Shown in pieces: positions 22,704 through 34,499 of a stretch of 64,000 nt of DNA. The position numbers and the translations under genes were made by a program. The notes beneath the pieces are model-generated. The model was not told where the DNA came from. It saw nothing but the letters and a program-made list of their open reading frames with translations, and searched no databases. Location of the stretch: the NCBI RefSeq assembly GCF_964204865.1, contig NC_135251.1, positions 9,300,001-9,364,000 on the forward strand, in the 5' to 3' direction. Position 1 is the stretch's first letter; every line of letters begins with the position of its first letter. The DNA is from Styela clava. Taxonomy: Eukaryota > Chordata > Ascidiacea > Stolidobranchia > Styelidae.

Positions 22704-25700
22704 TATTCAAAACTTATAGCTACAAGCCAACATGCATTGAAACAGAAGTAAGCCAAACTTCCACATAAAACACTGTTTAATCGGAAATTTTTATTTTATT
22801 TGTTAAGTGATATAACCTTACGAGCTTTCATGATAAGTTAGACATACTCATAAACAGAAAATAATCATAAAAAATGCAATTTTTGCTCTTTTTTTTGGCA
22901 CTAACTTCATTTTTATCTTATATTTGAGTTGTATTTTCCCACTTAATATAGCTGCAAAACTCCAACAGACGAACTATAAATCATCTTCCTCTTATTTCAT
23001 ACTGGATATACGCAAACGTGTATAAGATACAAAATAAAGTGATGCCAAATGAAACTATAAAAATGTTGCTCAGCATGTTTCGGCGTTTCATCTAGAGTGA
23101 AAACCGAAATTTGATTCAAAAAATATACGCAATGGAGAATAGAAGGAAGTTTTAAACTTCGCTACAATTTAGCTTTGTTTGGAAAAAGTATGACACATGG
23201 TAACATGTGCGCCAATGCTCATTTATATTTATTGTTCGTATATGGAGTTTGAAACTGTGTGTCATTCATGTTCCTCAATTGTGTTCTGTTTTGCATCGAC
23301 ATCATTTGCGCATTCAAATTTTATAGTTCAATTTACCATACACGGTGGCAAAGTAGTATTCGTAGACAACATGGCCGCCGACTAATTTGTGAAATGTATT
23401 TTTAATATATTGTATTTATATTTATTTATTATCGCATATTGGTTTATACACGGCGAAAATAAATATCTGATTCTGAATTCGATTGGTTTTCAACCAGGTT
23501 TCAACGACGCCCTGCGGCAGGGGCATTAACCTATCGTCGGTGTAGTGAAAACTAGAAAATAACTAATGTCAAGTGGACGGCGCAATTATTTGCAAATTAC
23601 ATGTGGCCCTTCGGCCATAAAGGTTGGACAATCCTGCACTAGATGTTGCGGTCTTACTTAGTAATTACAAATTTGAGAATTCCAACACCCACCACTAGCT
23701 GCGCCCCTGCCATATGTTTCCACCAGTAAACAGTCCAGGGGTTCCACAAGTTTCCATTCAAATCCAAGTCTATTTTTATATATGTATATTGTTTAACTAT
23801 ATAACCAAGTATATATTAAGATTATCACTATGATTAAAATTTTATTGAACTTTAAGAATAATTTTGTTTTGCCAGTACTAAGTTTGCGTATATAGGCTAT
23901 ATTTATAGTTTATACATTAAAAGATAATTAAACAATTATGCAGTTCCTCGAGATTCTAGAATATTCTATTGGAGTTTTGCTCCACTGAAAAATTTGAATA
24001 ACACTGATCTAAACTTCGTATTTATGGCAAATTACTCAAGAGGTAATAAAATATAGAAAGAAATGTTAAACTGAGAAGACTATACGGTATAGGCTTACTT
24101 CTAAAAAATAAGGAGCTACTTCAGCGTGTGGTTCGCCACACTATAGCGTGACGTCTAAATCGCGACGTGCGCTCACTTGAGCATAATAACTGATGCCAAA
24201 ATTTTTCACCCTGTGATCTTCCTTACATATATTGAGCAATATTATAAATAAAAACTAAAGAATAAAATTTACTAATAATTGAAAGTAGCAGCTTTTAAGT
24301 TTTCGATGAAAAATCAAGCGATCCAAAAATTTTTTTAGGCGAGCCAGTTTTGGGTCGCGGCACATTGGTTGGGAAACACTGGCGTAAGTTTTACCGCTGC
24401 ATTTTCCATCTCTAATGGACATCACTCATTTCTATGAGCACCCGGATAGGCGACATTTGGCGAAAGACCTCAAGCCATAGTACCACCAAATTAGTTCTTA
24501 TTTTATCAGGACATTAAAGTCTTTCTCGGATCATCGAAGATTTGAAGACACTACATATTAAAATACTGCAACGCTACTCACTTCTTAAAGCAATTTTTAA
24601 AAGCAATGCTGTTGTGTGCCTGGACCTTCCCTCAGCAGACTCGCCAACAGAGAATTGCGGTCTACTCTTATGCATGGCGCTAATGAATAATTAAAACATT
24701 TCATATGCAACTAAATGCTTGAAATAGCTGTGGCAAATGTTTTTCTCGAATCATTCGCAATGAAATTAAAATTCTTTCGACGTTCCGAAATTTTAAAGCA
24801 GAACCACGTCGTCTGTCACAAAGATGAAAAATATCGACTTAAATATTCTCAGTAGGTTTCTGCCACTACCGCAGATGGACAAACGCATATGCCTGACTCA
24901 AATCATTGTCCAGACTTGAAAAAAGGCAGACTTGAAAAAAGGGTATGTTCGACGGGCGGTTCGTGTGCATCATATATAGTCTTATTTGTGGCGAAAAAAT
25001 GAGCAATATCATCGTAATATCATTTTGTAGGTGTTTGTTTTTTGCAGGTGATTCGAAGCTTGTATTCGAAAAATCTGTTTTGAAAATCCGTGGTCCATAC
25101 CACTGCGTATTTTAAAATTTTAGGTAATTGAGCCCAAAAATGTTACATATAAATTCAGTTTCCAAATAAAACCAAAACAATTAGTTAAAAATAAATGCAC
25201 AAATGCTCTTCTGCCATTTATAGATTAGGTTAACACCATAAGTCGGCTGATATTTTAAGTTCACTTGAAATCACCAACCTTCTCTGAATGCTCAAAAGTT
25301 TAACTATCTTTCGAAAGAACTATACTTAAAATAAAAACGACTCAAATCAGTTCCAATGCGCGTGCTATTTATTTTTTCTACTATGGGAATAATATTGATA
25401 CTTATAAGTTTATTTTGATTTCCCCGAAAAAAACACACACTCAAAACAATGAACACACACAAGTTAGGAAATATCGGGAAAACTAGCAAAATCTTTTATA
25501 AATTATAAAACACGGAGAAATACATACTTTTTTGAGAAAAAGTGTTGTTTCTCAATTTATATTCCAATTCTAATCGAAAATCCTGCCTATACTTACAATT
25601 TTTGAGACGATTTATGAATGCCAATGGTATGGCCGGGAGGACCTCTTTTACCACTTGGTATGCGCGACAGTAACAATTCCATTTACCTCAAAAAAAAAGG

Positions 25701-26680
25701 GTTTGCAAATCCTCAATTGATTCATCCACCACATACTTCTGCAAAATCGACCCCACTCTGTGGAATTGACTCACCAGACTTAATTACAAAAATATCGTAT
25801 TTCACCCAAAAATGTGCGTCAAACTCAAAAATGTTTTAAAAAATTTAAGTTTATTTTAACAAAAAGTTCTTGGTATCAGGTGTAAACCGTATAAAAACAG
25901 CGACTCTATTTAATTTGTTGGTGTGGACCAAACGTACGTACTAAGTGAGTTAACGTTGGTTTTTGGATAGGTTACAAATAGAAATGCGACTATCAACTAC
26001 AATCGCCACTCGAGAACTGACTATCTAGTTACGTCGGCTTCAACAACACTGTTAAAAAACAAGTGTTATTTGTTCCATATACAAGGTATACATAAAGTCT
26101 CTTTACAATTTCAATTTTGTTATGAAGTCAGTTTTAGATAAATCTTAACCATTTTTTAATCACTATTTGTTCAAGTATTTTTTACTTCATTTAATACATC
26201 TGTGAAGGCCAAATCAATATATGGTATCGATAAATTCCGTTTGCAATTTTAAAAAATTTCATAACTTCATGGACACCCTATATAAACTGCTACAAGCGAC
26301 AAAGGCTAATATATTTGTAACTTGATGGAATTCAATCTGTGTAGTCTCTGCGTTTTCATCTGGTTGTTTTAAAACAAAATATAAACGCAAATAAATGAAC
26401 AAGAGAGTGCAGTTATATTAAAGTCGGTAGCTTTTAACTGTAATATTTGAACATATCTTCTCCTTGGTCGATGTTTAAACAATGGCTAATACCAATTGAA
26501 AGGATTCTGTCGGGCGTATGGTTAGCGCAATGCTTTGGCGAGTGTGCTATTTTAGAGCCTGGATTTGCTAAAATGTTCAATCAGTTTTACTGTGGCCAAT
26601 GATCACAAAGTTATACTACGTCCAATATTTCGAAATCGGTTTTGTGTTACAGCTTGATCAGCGTGCCTTTACATTGTTTC
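22704..26680. other. No supported gene; transposon ends
   Basis: Contains hAT-type ends, for example GGTTGGACAATCCTGCA near 23,623 and GGTTGGGAAACACTGG near 24,368, plus the reversed MITE at 23.7 kb. A 90-bp minus-strand stretch at 25,597-25,686 has plausible splice sites but no recognised product. Confidence 0.4.
23725..23990 (-). mobile_element. Short hAT-like MITE, copy 4, reversed
   Basis: Reverse-orientation copy. CCAGGGGTTCCACAAGTTT starts it and an end like TTCAAATTTTTCAGTGGAGC closes it. Divergent. Confidence 0.45.
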
Positions 26681-26805
26681 ATCACCAAAAAAGCACTTTA
26701 AAGCATAGATTTTGGAAGCAATTGATACCGAGTTGGCATTCAGATTGTATAGACAATAGACATACATCGGCAAAATAATAAGAAAACCTCGGTTGCATTC
26801 GTCGT

Positions 26806-26826
26806 CCTCCCCGATAGCACAATCGG
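26806..26826 (+). pseudogene. 5' fragment of a tRNA-Phe-like gene
   Basis: CCTCCCCGATAGCACAATCGG resembles the tRNA-Phe 5' quarter. The upstream flank (AATAATAAGAAAACCTCGG, GTCGTCC) matches that of the intact gene at 28,055. The rest is replaced by unrelated sequence. Confidence 0.45.
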
Positions 26827-27078
26827 CTTTTAAATTCGTCAGCAACTATACGCTCAAGACAATTAATCACATGCCATTTTTGAAAATAAACGACTACATT
26901 ACAGTAATCCTCACGATGCATATTTGTTTCATAATTTTTTTCTATAAGAAAACATCCAACCGCTATTGTATTACAAGTGTTAGCAGCGAAAAATGAGCGT
27001 GTGTCAGTTCGTCGACGTAATATGTAAACAATACTATGTCTACCATGGTATTCATCATCTCGCGTGTCGTTACTCGCC

Positions 27079-27160
27079 GTTGTCGTGGCCGAGTGGTTAA
27101 GGCGATAGACTAGAAATCTATTGGGCTCTGCCCGCGCAGGTTCGAATCCTGCCGACAACG
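27079..27160 (+). tRNA. tRNA-Ser(AGA)
   Basis: 82-nt tRNA. Acceptor GTTGTCG pairs with CGACAAC with discriminator G, as in serine tRNAs. The A box TGGCCGAGTGG and B box GGTTCGAATCC are both consensus. Anticodon stem ATAGA/TCTAT holds loop CTAGAAA, giving anticodon AGA for UCU and, with inosine, UCC and UCA. The long variable arm (GGGCTCTGCCC) is typical of Ser. A T-rich terminator (GTTTTGTTTTTTT) follows within 20 bp. No intron and no encoded CCA. One of three flawless Ser genes in the window. Confidence 0.97.
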
Positions 27161-27290
27161 CTCTCGTTTTGTTTTTTTCGCTTCATCGTGAATACCGTGT
27201 CATTACCTTGTCCCATAACCAAAAATGCACTTTATCGCATGGATTAGATTTAGCAATTGATTTCCGATTTGACACGGAGATCCTAAATCG

Positions 27291-27987
27291 CAGTGGTTCC
27301 CAAACTTTTTTTTTCGCGATCCCAATTCTGCTAAAATCAAAACCCGCAGATACTCGCGACCCCACAACTAGAAATGTTGAGCAAATCAGTACCGTATATC
27401 AGTTTAGTTACCTCAATGGGAACAATGTACTTGTATATCGACTGCAAGTGGACGTTGACGGTTAACATTGGCCCAAAAATAAACGAACGATTCCGGCAAT
27501 GCGCCGGAAACGAGGAAACTTCGGAAGATTTGATAACACATGACATCGTATGAAAATCATAGGGTAAAAATCTTAGATCAGAATTATAACGAAAACACCT
27601 AATTAAGGGCTGAACGCCAAATACAGCAACTTGGCTTTGTATATTCCGAAACCAAGCGGCTAACACTGATACAAAATAACAAACCAACATAATATCTCGC
27701 GGCCTGGGCTAAAATCCAATTCGTGTACCAGCGAGTCAACAACTTATTCGAATGTAACATGATCAAAATAGTTATCAAAAGAACCGAGCAATTTTGGTGT
27801 CGTTTGGACAATGAATGGTCGAGTAATTGCTGAATAATCCGAAGTTGATCAATTTTACGGTACTTGCCGATCAGCACAAATTTCACTTTCCATTTACGAA
27901 TCCTATTCACTGGTGTGAGCATGTTTGACACAAATTAGGCGACCCCGAAATATCATCACGGTTATACCCACAGTTTGGGAACCACAG
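27291..27987 (+). mobile_element. hAT-like MITE between tRNA-Ser and tRNA-Phe
   Basis: Left end CAGTGGTTCCCAAACT followed by a T tract and CGCGATCCC. Right end is the inverse of CTGTGGTTCCCAAACT. About 0.7 kb with no transposase motif. The flanks (CTAAATCG and GTATATTG) do not match, so it is old or recombined. Confidence 0.7.
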
Positions 27988-28054
27988 GTATATTGTATGG
28001 ATATAGACATTTCTCAACAATATAATAAAAACACCTCGGATGCAATCGGCGTCC

Positions 28055-28071
28055 GCCTCGATAGCTCAGTC

Positions 28072-28110
<39 letters not shown>

Positions 28111-28127
28111 AATCCCGGGTCGAGGCA
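28055..28127 (+). tRNA. tRNA-Phe(GAA)
   Basis: 73-nt tRNA. Acceptor GCCTCGA/TCGAGGC with discriminator A, D arm GCTCAGTCGGGAGAGC, anticodon stem TCAGA/TCTGA with loop CTGAAGA (anticodon GAA, G37), and T arm CCTGG TTCAATC CCGGG. It decodes UUC and UUU. A TTTT terminator lies about 10 bp downstream, directly before the left end of a hAT element at 28,144. Sequence is identical to the copies at 35,267, 42,292 and 60,424. Confidence 0.97.
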
Positions 28128-28143
28128 TGTTTATCTTTTAAAT

Positions 28144-29564
28144 CAGTGTTTCTTAAACTTTTTGAGTCGCGTTTTGAAAATTTTACAGACTTCTCCGTTT
28201 TCCGCTCAGTTTGCAATACCTGGTAAAGTTGAACTAAGTTTCACGTGAAACTAAGCACGCAACGAACGTATGCGTACGTACGATAAATTTTTCTGCTTGA
28301 ACGTTCACTTAAGACACGGAAGATTACAATCAAATGTTTACTTCATCACTATTGAGCAATGAAATTTACTACCAATACCTTTGGACAACATGCAAGTTCC
28401 AACCACCAAAATACAGTTTACAAAAGAAGAAGTGTAAATGAATTTATGTACATTTTTAGCAAAATGAAAAGAAGTCCTTTTTCTAAAAGTTATTATGCAT
28501 ATGGACAATTCACCGACCTTGACCGCTGAAAAATAAAGTAGCATTACGTTTGCGATTGCATTTTGTTTAAATATCCGATTGTTTTCGTCAGCCGCGACAG
28601 ATTAAAAACACTTTCTTAGCCGTTGCATATCTCATAAATTCCTTGTGCCTGCGGCACACCTGTAATGTTTTTAAAACTACCGACTTGAAATAAATTTTTC
28701 TCCGTGGGATTTTATCACAAATTTCTCCAACAATGATATCTGAAAATTAATCGAGTGGCAGCATTGCAATGGCGCGGAGTAAGAGTTGCAGCGAAAGCTC
28801 ATATTGGTCTAATTTGCAAGAATATGGATCAAAACAAAATGTAATCTGGCAGATTACAACACATTTTTATTTGCGAGGATTTCCGTGGTATTTTTGGGTT
28901 GGAGTGCTTTTATTTTATCAAAGCAATCGCAAGTTAATTATTTACAATTAAATAAATAAAGCAACCATTTTAAATATGTATATATATTGGTCATGGATCT
29001 AATATTTTATTCAACCATCACAAAAACCATTACATATCCGTTGAAAAAGTCGGCTCTTCCAACGAGTGGCGTAATCTCAACGACTGACCCAGAAGCCGTA
29101 TCGCGGAATTTCGGGGAGATGAATATATATTTTTGGTTTACTAATAAACTTTACATGTATTCTCATTGTACTAAATTAAATATCTGGGATTTTACAGTGG
29201 CAGTGGCAGCGTCCTATCCCGATGTCGCTAAGATGGCACTAAAAATGGTCATTCCAATTGCAACAACTTACGAATGTGAGGCAGCTTTTTCTACCTTAGT
29301 CGCTATTGAAACTGAATGTTGAAACAGAATGGACGTGACCCGATATGACAGTTGCATTATTCAAAACAGAACCCAAGGTTTGGAAAACTAGTGGGAGCCA
29401 AGCAAGCGCACCGATCTCATTGAACTGTTTTAATGTCATTCAATAGATGAATGCTTGAAATACCGCGTTGCTATTTGCCTCATTTCTTTACTGGACCACG
29501 ACTCATCAGAAAAATTGAAAGGGGACCGTTATGCATAATTTTTCAAAAAGTTTGAGAACCACTG
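28144..29564 (+). mobile_element. Chimeric hAT element with transposase relic
   Basis: Left end CAGTGTTTCTTAAACTTTTT and right end the inverse of CAGTGGTTCTCAAACTTTTT, typical of hAT elements. It contains the hAT C-terminal dimerisation segment (29,194-29,391). The 8 bases before the left end are TTTTAAAT, but CTCTACAA follows the right end. The same TTTTAAAT follows a matching right end at 40,210. The interior 28,480-29,160 is shared with 39,080-39,780 and 46,130-46,820. Confidence 0.7.
29194..29391 (+). pseudogene. hAT transposase C-terminal fragment
   Basis: Reads ASYPDVAKMALKMVIPIATT, then YECEAAFSTLVAIETE, an in-frame TGA at 29,320, and continues in the same frame NRMDVTRYDS to TAG at 29,389. 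This matches the hAT dimerisation domain pattern, in which a run like L-P/I-F/A-x-T-T-Y-x-C-E-x-x-F-S-x-L is followed by K/E-x-x-x-R-x-R/M. The in-frame stop and missing upstream catalytic parts show it is dead. Confidence 0.75.
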
Positions 29565-30050
29565 CTCTACAAGAAGCCTATAACGTGTTGGGCGGTGACA
29601 CTTCGCGCTGCTTCCTTTGATGTATAACTTGTCAGGTTTTTCGATAATTAACTCAACCACTTTGAATATATTACAGTCGATGAAATACCAGTCTGAATGC
29701 ACAAATACAATATAGAATAAATGGGATGAATGAAACGACAAAATTGCGTGGTGATAAAAACAAATGATTCCAGTATTGTGGAGGTAGATGTGTAAATAAT
29801 TCTTGTAATGTAGAGGTCCAAATAAATTTATATAGTAATGTTGAGGGTTGCTAAAGTTTACGACCAACCCAACAGACAGGTTTAACATACTTAATTCTAA
29901 AATATGCAAACAATAACAACATTAAATAAAAAAATCACTTTACCGCATTGATTGTAAATACAAGTGATTGATTGACGCTTGGGCTTTGCGGAACGAATAA
30001 ACAGATCCCGGTGAAGATAATAAGAATAACTCGGTCTCGTCTGTGATCCA

Positions 30051-30122
30051 ATTCGGTGGCTTAGTCGGGAGAGGATCGCAGTGAAGATATGAAAATTCCT
30101 GGTTTGATCCCGGGGCGGGTCG
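30051..30122 (+). pseudogene. Degenerate tRNA-Phe-derived sequence (family 1)
   Basis: GGTGGCTTAGTCGGGAGAGG, GTGAAGATATGA and TCCTGGTTTGATCCCGGG follow the tRNA-Phe layout at the right spacing. The acceptor no longer pairs and the B box has TTTGA. Copies at 41,119, 48,185 and (reversed) 51,460 share the same changes. Confidence 0.65.
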
Positions 30123-30955
30123 ATGCATTATCTTCCTACAAACCCTCAGCAGCTATGATCGATATAATTTGTACAAATAGAAATCTGGCTTTCACAAAAC
30201 TTACATTTTGGTATTATCAGTTATATTTTAATTCAAAAGTTTTGGTGTACACTAGCACATATTTCTATAAGGTTATCGGACCGCGGTCAAGCTTTTTCAG
30301 ACAGGCCTATTCGTAAAAAAAATTTCCCAATTAGACTGGCGGGCCATAAATGTGTGACGTAAAAAGTTACATTTTATAAACAATATTTACAGTGTTGAAA
30401 ACCAAAGCCTCGTGCCAAAACTAAATTTGACCGCAATTTCAACAAATTCCTTGAGCTATTTTAGCTGAAACATCAAAATTTGATTTCGGGTTGGTTGTGG
30501 TAGCATCAAGCGGGTCAGATTGAATTACCCAGCGGGTCGGATTTAGCCCATTTCTGGTCTATACCCAACTCCGAAGCATACAGATGAGTGTTCGTCAACA
30601 AAAAAATCGCGGGTGTCACTTTGTCAAAGTAATAATATCTCTTTGTCAACAATATCTTGTGTACGCTAGTAATCGTCAGATGTTTGTCGCGGTTGTAGTG
30701 ACCGAGTGCTGATTTTTTATCTTTGAAGACCGCGTGTGTTCGAATTGTTTCGACAGTGTGCGTGTTCTTTAAAGATATTTGAAAATCGAGTCATTGGTTC
30801 ATTGGGATTATCACAAGAAAGAAACTTTTCGCATTCATTGTGAAACGTTTGCGGTGGTAATTTCAACTAATTAATTGAGTGGCGCTTCAACAATTCATAT
30901 CGTATAAACATATCTTAGCTAAAATAATAAGAATACCTCGTTCTATCGGGCGTCC

Positions 30956-31028
30956 ACTTCGATAGCTCGATGGCTAAAGCGCCAAACCTAAAAACTGGAT
31001 GTCCCTGGTTCAGTCCCTGGTCGGGGTA
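30956..31028 (+). pseudogene. Degenerate tRNA-Phe-derived sequence (family 2, CCTAAAAAC loop)
   Basis: 73 nt aligned to tRNA-Phe from ACTTCGATAGCTC to CCTGGTCGGGGTA. The anticodon region is CAAACCTAAAAACTGGATG, where the stem has lost two pairs and GAA is gone. The same altered anticodon region occurs at 49,493 and 52,499, so the mutations predate the duplication. Confidence 0.65.
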
Positions 31029-31431
31029 CTCTCTACTTTCAACCTTAAAAACCGATTTTACATTTACACATCCAATACACTCTACATACGAAACAAAAAA
31101 AACAACGTTGTATATATATATGCCATCCTAAAAAAAAGCTGAAAATCTGAAGGGGCCGGGTCGTTCGCTTTTAAACTAATTAGCCACAGTTATGCTCAAC
31201 AGAACAAATCAAATCTGCTATATTCACAAACCTTACAGTGTGGTATTTAAAAACGACATTCTCGTGCAGTTTCATTAAAACCTATAGTACTGCTGTGGAC
31301 TAACACAATTTTTTTCTGTAACGATTCGTCTAACCGAAGTCAGAATTATTCAGTGACATACTCATACTTTATTATTATTAACGCAAATGTCTTTCTGTAA
31401 CGTTTGGTCTGACCGAGTCTGACCTTTATAC

Positions 31432-32815
31432 CAGCGTTTCCCAACCTTTTTTGGTCGCGGAATATTTTCTCACCGGCGGAAGCCTTTGAGGACTCAACGT
31501 GCGTTTATTGCAAATGTACTCTGCGTGAAGAAGAGATAACACCAAACAAAACAGAATTTTAACGAATTTCAAAATCGGAAATTCGCCGCAATTGCGCGTT
31601 TGTTGATAGAGCCAACTTTTTTTAGTGTATGAATGGCCTTTTCTGTCGCATAATATTCAATCCATGTCAACGACGAGAATATAAAATGTCTTTCTATTTA
31701 ATTTAATTGTGTTCATGGTCACTCGCGGCTGCGTCGACTTATGACAAGATGAAAGCACTACCTATCTAATGCCACGGCAATCTGCGAACATATTAATCTG
31801 AGAATATATTGCCCGATTGTATTTAGTTTTGATACATATTTTTTTGCGATCTTGCGAATTTGTTATCGCTATTAGAAAAATCCTACTATCTGTTATAAAT
31901 TTCCAGAAAGTACAACTTGATTTAGTATTTATTAAAAATATAATTAAAGTATATTAGTAAATAGAAAATAATCCTCTTTCTTTAATATTAATTTAATTGT
32001 GATAATTTTAATCTGCGGTTGTGTTGACGGAATAGAAGTAATACTACTCAGAAAATATCATGACAATCCGTGGACACAAAAATGCGTGGTAAAGTGCCCG
32101 ATTATATGTTGTTTTGATTCATATTTTTGTAAATTCGACAAATTGAGCTATTTGTATAACACTTACGGCGCTCCAGTACTGTGCGTACCAATGTAGAGAT
32201 AGTAAAGCAAAGAATCCTATGGGAAAATGCCCTGATACTACAGAAGCACCCGAATTTTGCGATTTGCAATGTCTAAAAAAGCGTTTTTAATCGGTCGAGG
32301 ACCCTCAAAGAACTGAACTTATGGTGTTTTCCGTTTCATTTTTAGCATTTTGTATTGCTGCTTTTCAATTTAGAAAATTTAGGTTGCCACCATTGACACC
32401 TACCAGAAAAGAAAATTATTCCTCGTTGTTCGAGCTCGCGAGTAACGTCACTTAGATATCTATCCACGCGTTTGCCGACTCGTGTTTTCGTCGGAAGTCC
32501 GCAAGTGAGTTGTGAACTCCAATCGTTTGATTAAGCGACGCGCAAGTGACCTGTCGCGTCACCTGTTACCAAATTTTCGAATAGTAAATTGCTTTTTTAA
32601 TAGTTGAATATTCGAATATATGCTCAGCCCTACTCAGTACCAAGTAATTATTGACTTGATTAATGGTATATGAATAAACTTACTTTTTATATTTTATGTA
32701 AATCGTAACCTAAATCGTAACGTTGATAATGGTCAAGTTTCGCAAAAATGTTTGCTGCCCGCAGTAAATTTCTGGCTCGTTGCGGACTCATTCCAAAGCT
32801 CCGCGGACTCATTTG
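31432..32815 (-). mobile_element. hAT element, reversed and truncated copy of the 43,607 family
   Basis: Starts CAGCGTTTCCCAACCTTTTTT and contains, reversed, the segments GTGCGTACCAATGTAGAG and CGCGACAGGTCAC.. found inside 43,607-45,296. It ends in GGCTCGTTGCGGACTC without the terminal repeat. Adjacent to the tRNA-Ser gene at 32,923. Confidence 0.7.
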
Positions 32816-32922
32816 ATACATACACGGCAATCAATTGCTCAATCAACTCCGTGCGATAAATAGGTTTCTTGGTTATGAAACAAGGTAATGAATGACTCGG
32901 TATTCCCGAAACAAAACGAGAG

Positions 32923-33004
32923 CGTTGTCGGCAGGATTCGAACCTGCGCGGGCAGAGCCCAATAGATTTCTAGTCTATCGCCTTAACCACTCGGCCACGA
33001 CAAC
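32923..33004 (-). tRNA. tRNA-Ser(AGA)
   Basis: 82 nt, identical to the gene at 27,079: acceptor GTTGTCG, anticodon loop CTAGAAA, T loop TTCGAAT, discriminator G. The 3' flank on its strand contains GTTTTG as a short terminator. Only about 54 bp upstream of its 5' end lies a 1.3-kb foldback transposon (33,059-34,364). Confidence 0.97.
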
Positions 33005-33058
33005 GGCGTGTAGTGCCAGCCGAGATGATGATTATTAACATTATACACATAGTATTGT

Positions 33059-34364
33059 ATGGTGGCCCATCGTTGTCACGTGTAAAATTTAAAAAAAAAA
33101 TGAAAAAATAAAATGAAAAAGCGAAAATAAAAAAAAAAGTGGAAAAAACATGAAAATAATTGAAAAAAATAAAAATAAAAACAAATTTAAATTAAAAAAA
33201 AAAATTGAAAAATAAAACAAACAAAAAAATTAAAAAAAAATTAAAATTAAAAAAAAAAATTAAAAAAAAAAAAAAAATTTGAAAAAAAAAATTGGATAAA
33301 AAGAAAATAGAAAGGTTGACAACGATGGTCCGCCTCGTGGCCCATCGTTGTCACGCGTTTTTATTTTTAGAAAATTTGATGCTGCTTGGGACCAACGTTG
33401 TCAGACTTAATCCTACACGCACAAATGTGTTTCCTGGGTTTCTAACTCACTACTGATTTTCATGACCAATATCCAATAAATTCAACATGAAAATGTTCTA
33501 CAAATTCTCCATGCTACAAATTCAACCACAAGCAATATATTTATAATAAGGATAAGAGAATATAGAATTGGATACGAAAATTTGTTTTTACGTGTAGAAG
33601 GTAATTTAATTGGAAAATGCTGCTTAACTGCTCAGACACTCGTGCGATGCCGGTACGGTATCGTCTGACCGTACCGGTACCCATGCAATCACTCGTGAAA
33701 GAATGGGAGATGATGAGTGATTGTATGGCTACCGGTACGGTCAGACGCAAAGCGACTATAACCGACTACTGGTATTTGGTAAGACGGTACGGTACCGGCA
33801 TCGCGAGTGTCCAGACAACTGAGTAGTTAAGCAGCATTCTCCAATTAAATTACCTTATACACGTAAAAACAAATTTTCCGAATTTTCGTATTCAATTCTA
33901 TATTCTCTTATCATTATTATAAATATATTACTTCTTGTTGAACTTGTAGCATGGAGAATTTATAGAACATTTTCATATTGAATATTGCTCAAGAAAATCA
34001 GTAGTGAGTTTGAAACCCAGGGAACTAATTTGTGCGCGTAGGATTATGCCTGACAACGTTGGTCCCAAGCAGAAGCATATTTTCTAAAAATAAAAACGCG
34101 TGACAACGATGGGCCACGAGGCGGACCATCGTTGTCAACCTTTTTATTTCCTTTTTGTTCAATTTTTTTTTTTTAATTTTTTTTTTTTTAATTTTTTTTT
34201 TTTTTTTTTTTTTCGTTTTTAATTATTTTTTTTTTTTAATTTTCATTTTTTTTTTTCATTTTTTTTTAAATTATTTTTATGTTTTTTTACAAAAATGTTT
34301 TTATTATCGGTTTTTTATTTTATTTTTATTTTCAATTTTACGCGTGACAACGATGGGCCACCAT
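33059..34364. mobile_element. Foldback (giant palindrome) DNA transposon, 8-bp target duplication
   Basis: Starts ATGGTGGCCCATCGTTGTCA and ends with its inverse, and the two halves (about 0.65 kb each) are inverted copies around a centre near 33,715. It is flanked by AGTATTGT on both sides (33,051-33,058 and 34,365-34,372). The unoccupied paralogous site TTAGTATTGTTTACA is at 50,481-50,495. The arms carry an A-rich (left) and T-rich (right) tract and several copies of GACAACGATGG. The core repeats CCGGTACGGT words. No transposase; superfamily not assigned. Confidence 0.9.
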
Positions 34365-34499
34365 AGTATTGTTTACATTTTACCTCAACAAAGACGCATG
34401 CGGTCTTTTTTTCTCTGCTAACATTTGTAGATAAGATAAGATAAAGATAAGATGGAAGGTATTGCCAAAAAGAAGTGGTACGTGTTCACTCACCTAAAA

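Noticed and set aside
26682-27158. 158-codon minus-strand open frame containing GFEPARAEPNRFLV
   Set aside because: The first third is the antisense of the tRNA-Ser gene at 27,079. The same peptide recurs wherever that tRNA occurs (for example near 60.2 and 61.5 kb), a well-known false protein call.
28769-28951. 60-codon open frame repeated at 39.4 and 46.4 kb
   Set aside because: Conservation is explained by duplication of a transposon-derived block. No domain is visible, and one of the three copies (39.4 kb) is interrupted.
34155-34421. 88-codon Phe-rich open frame
   Set aside because: It is a translation of the poly-T arm of the foldback element; low complexity, not a protein.
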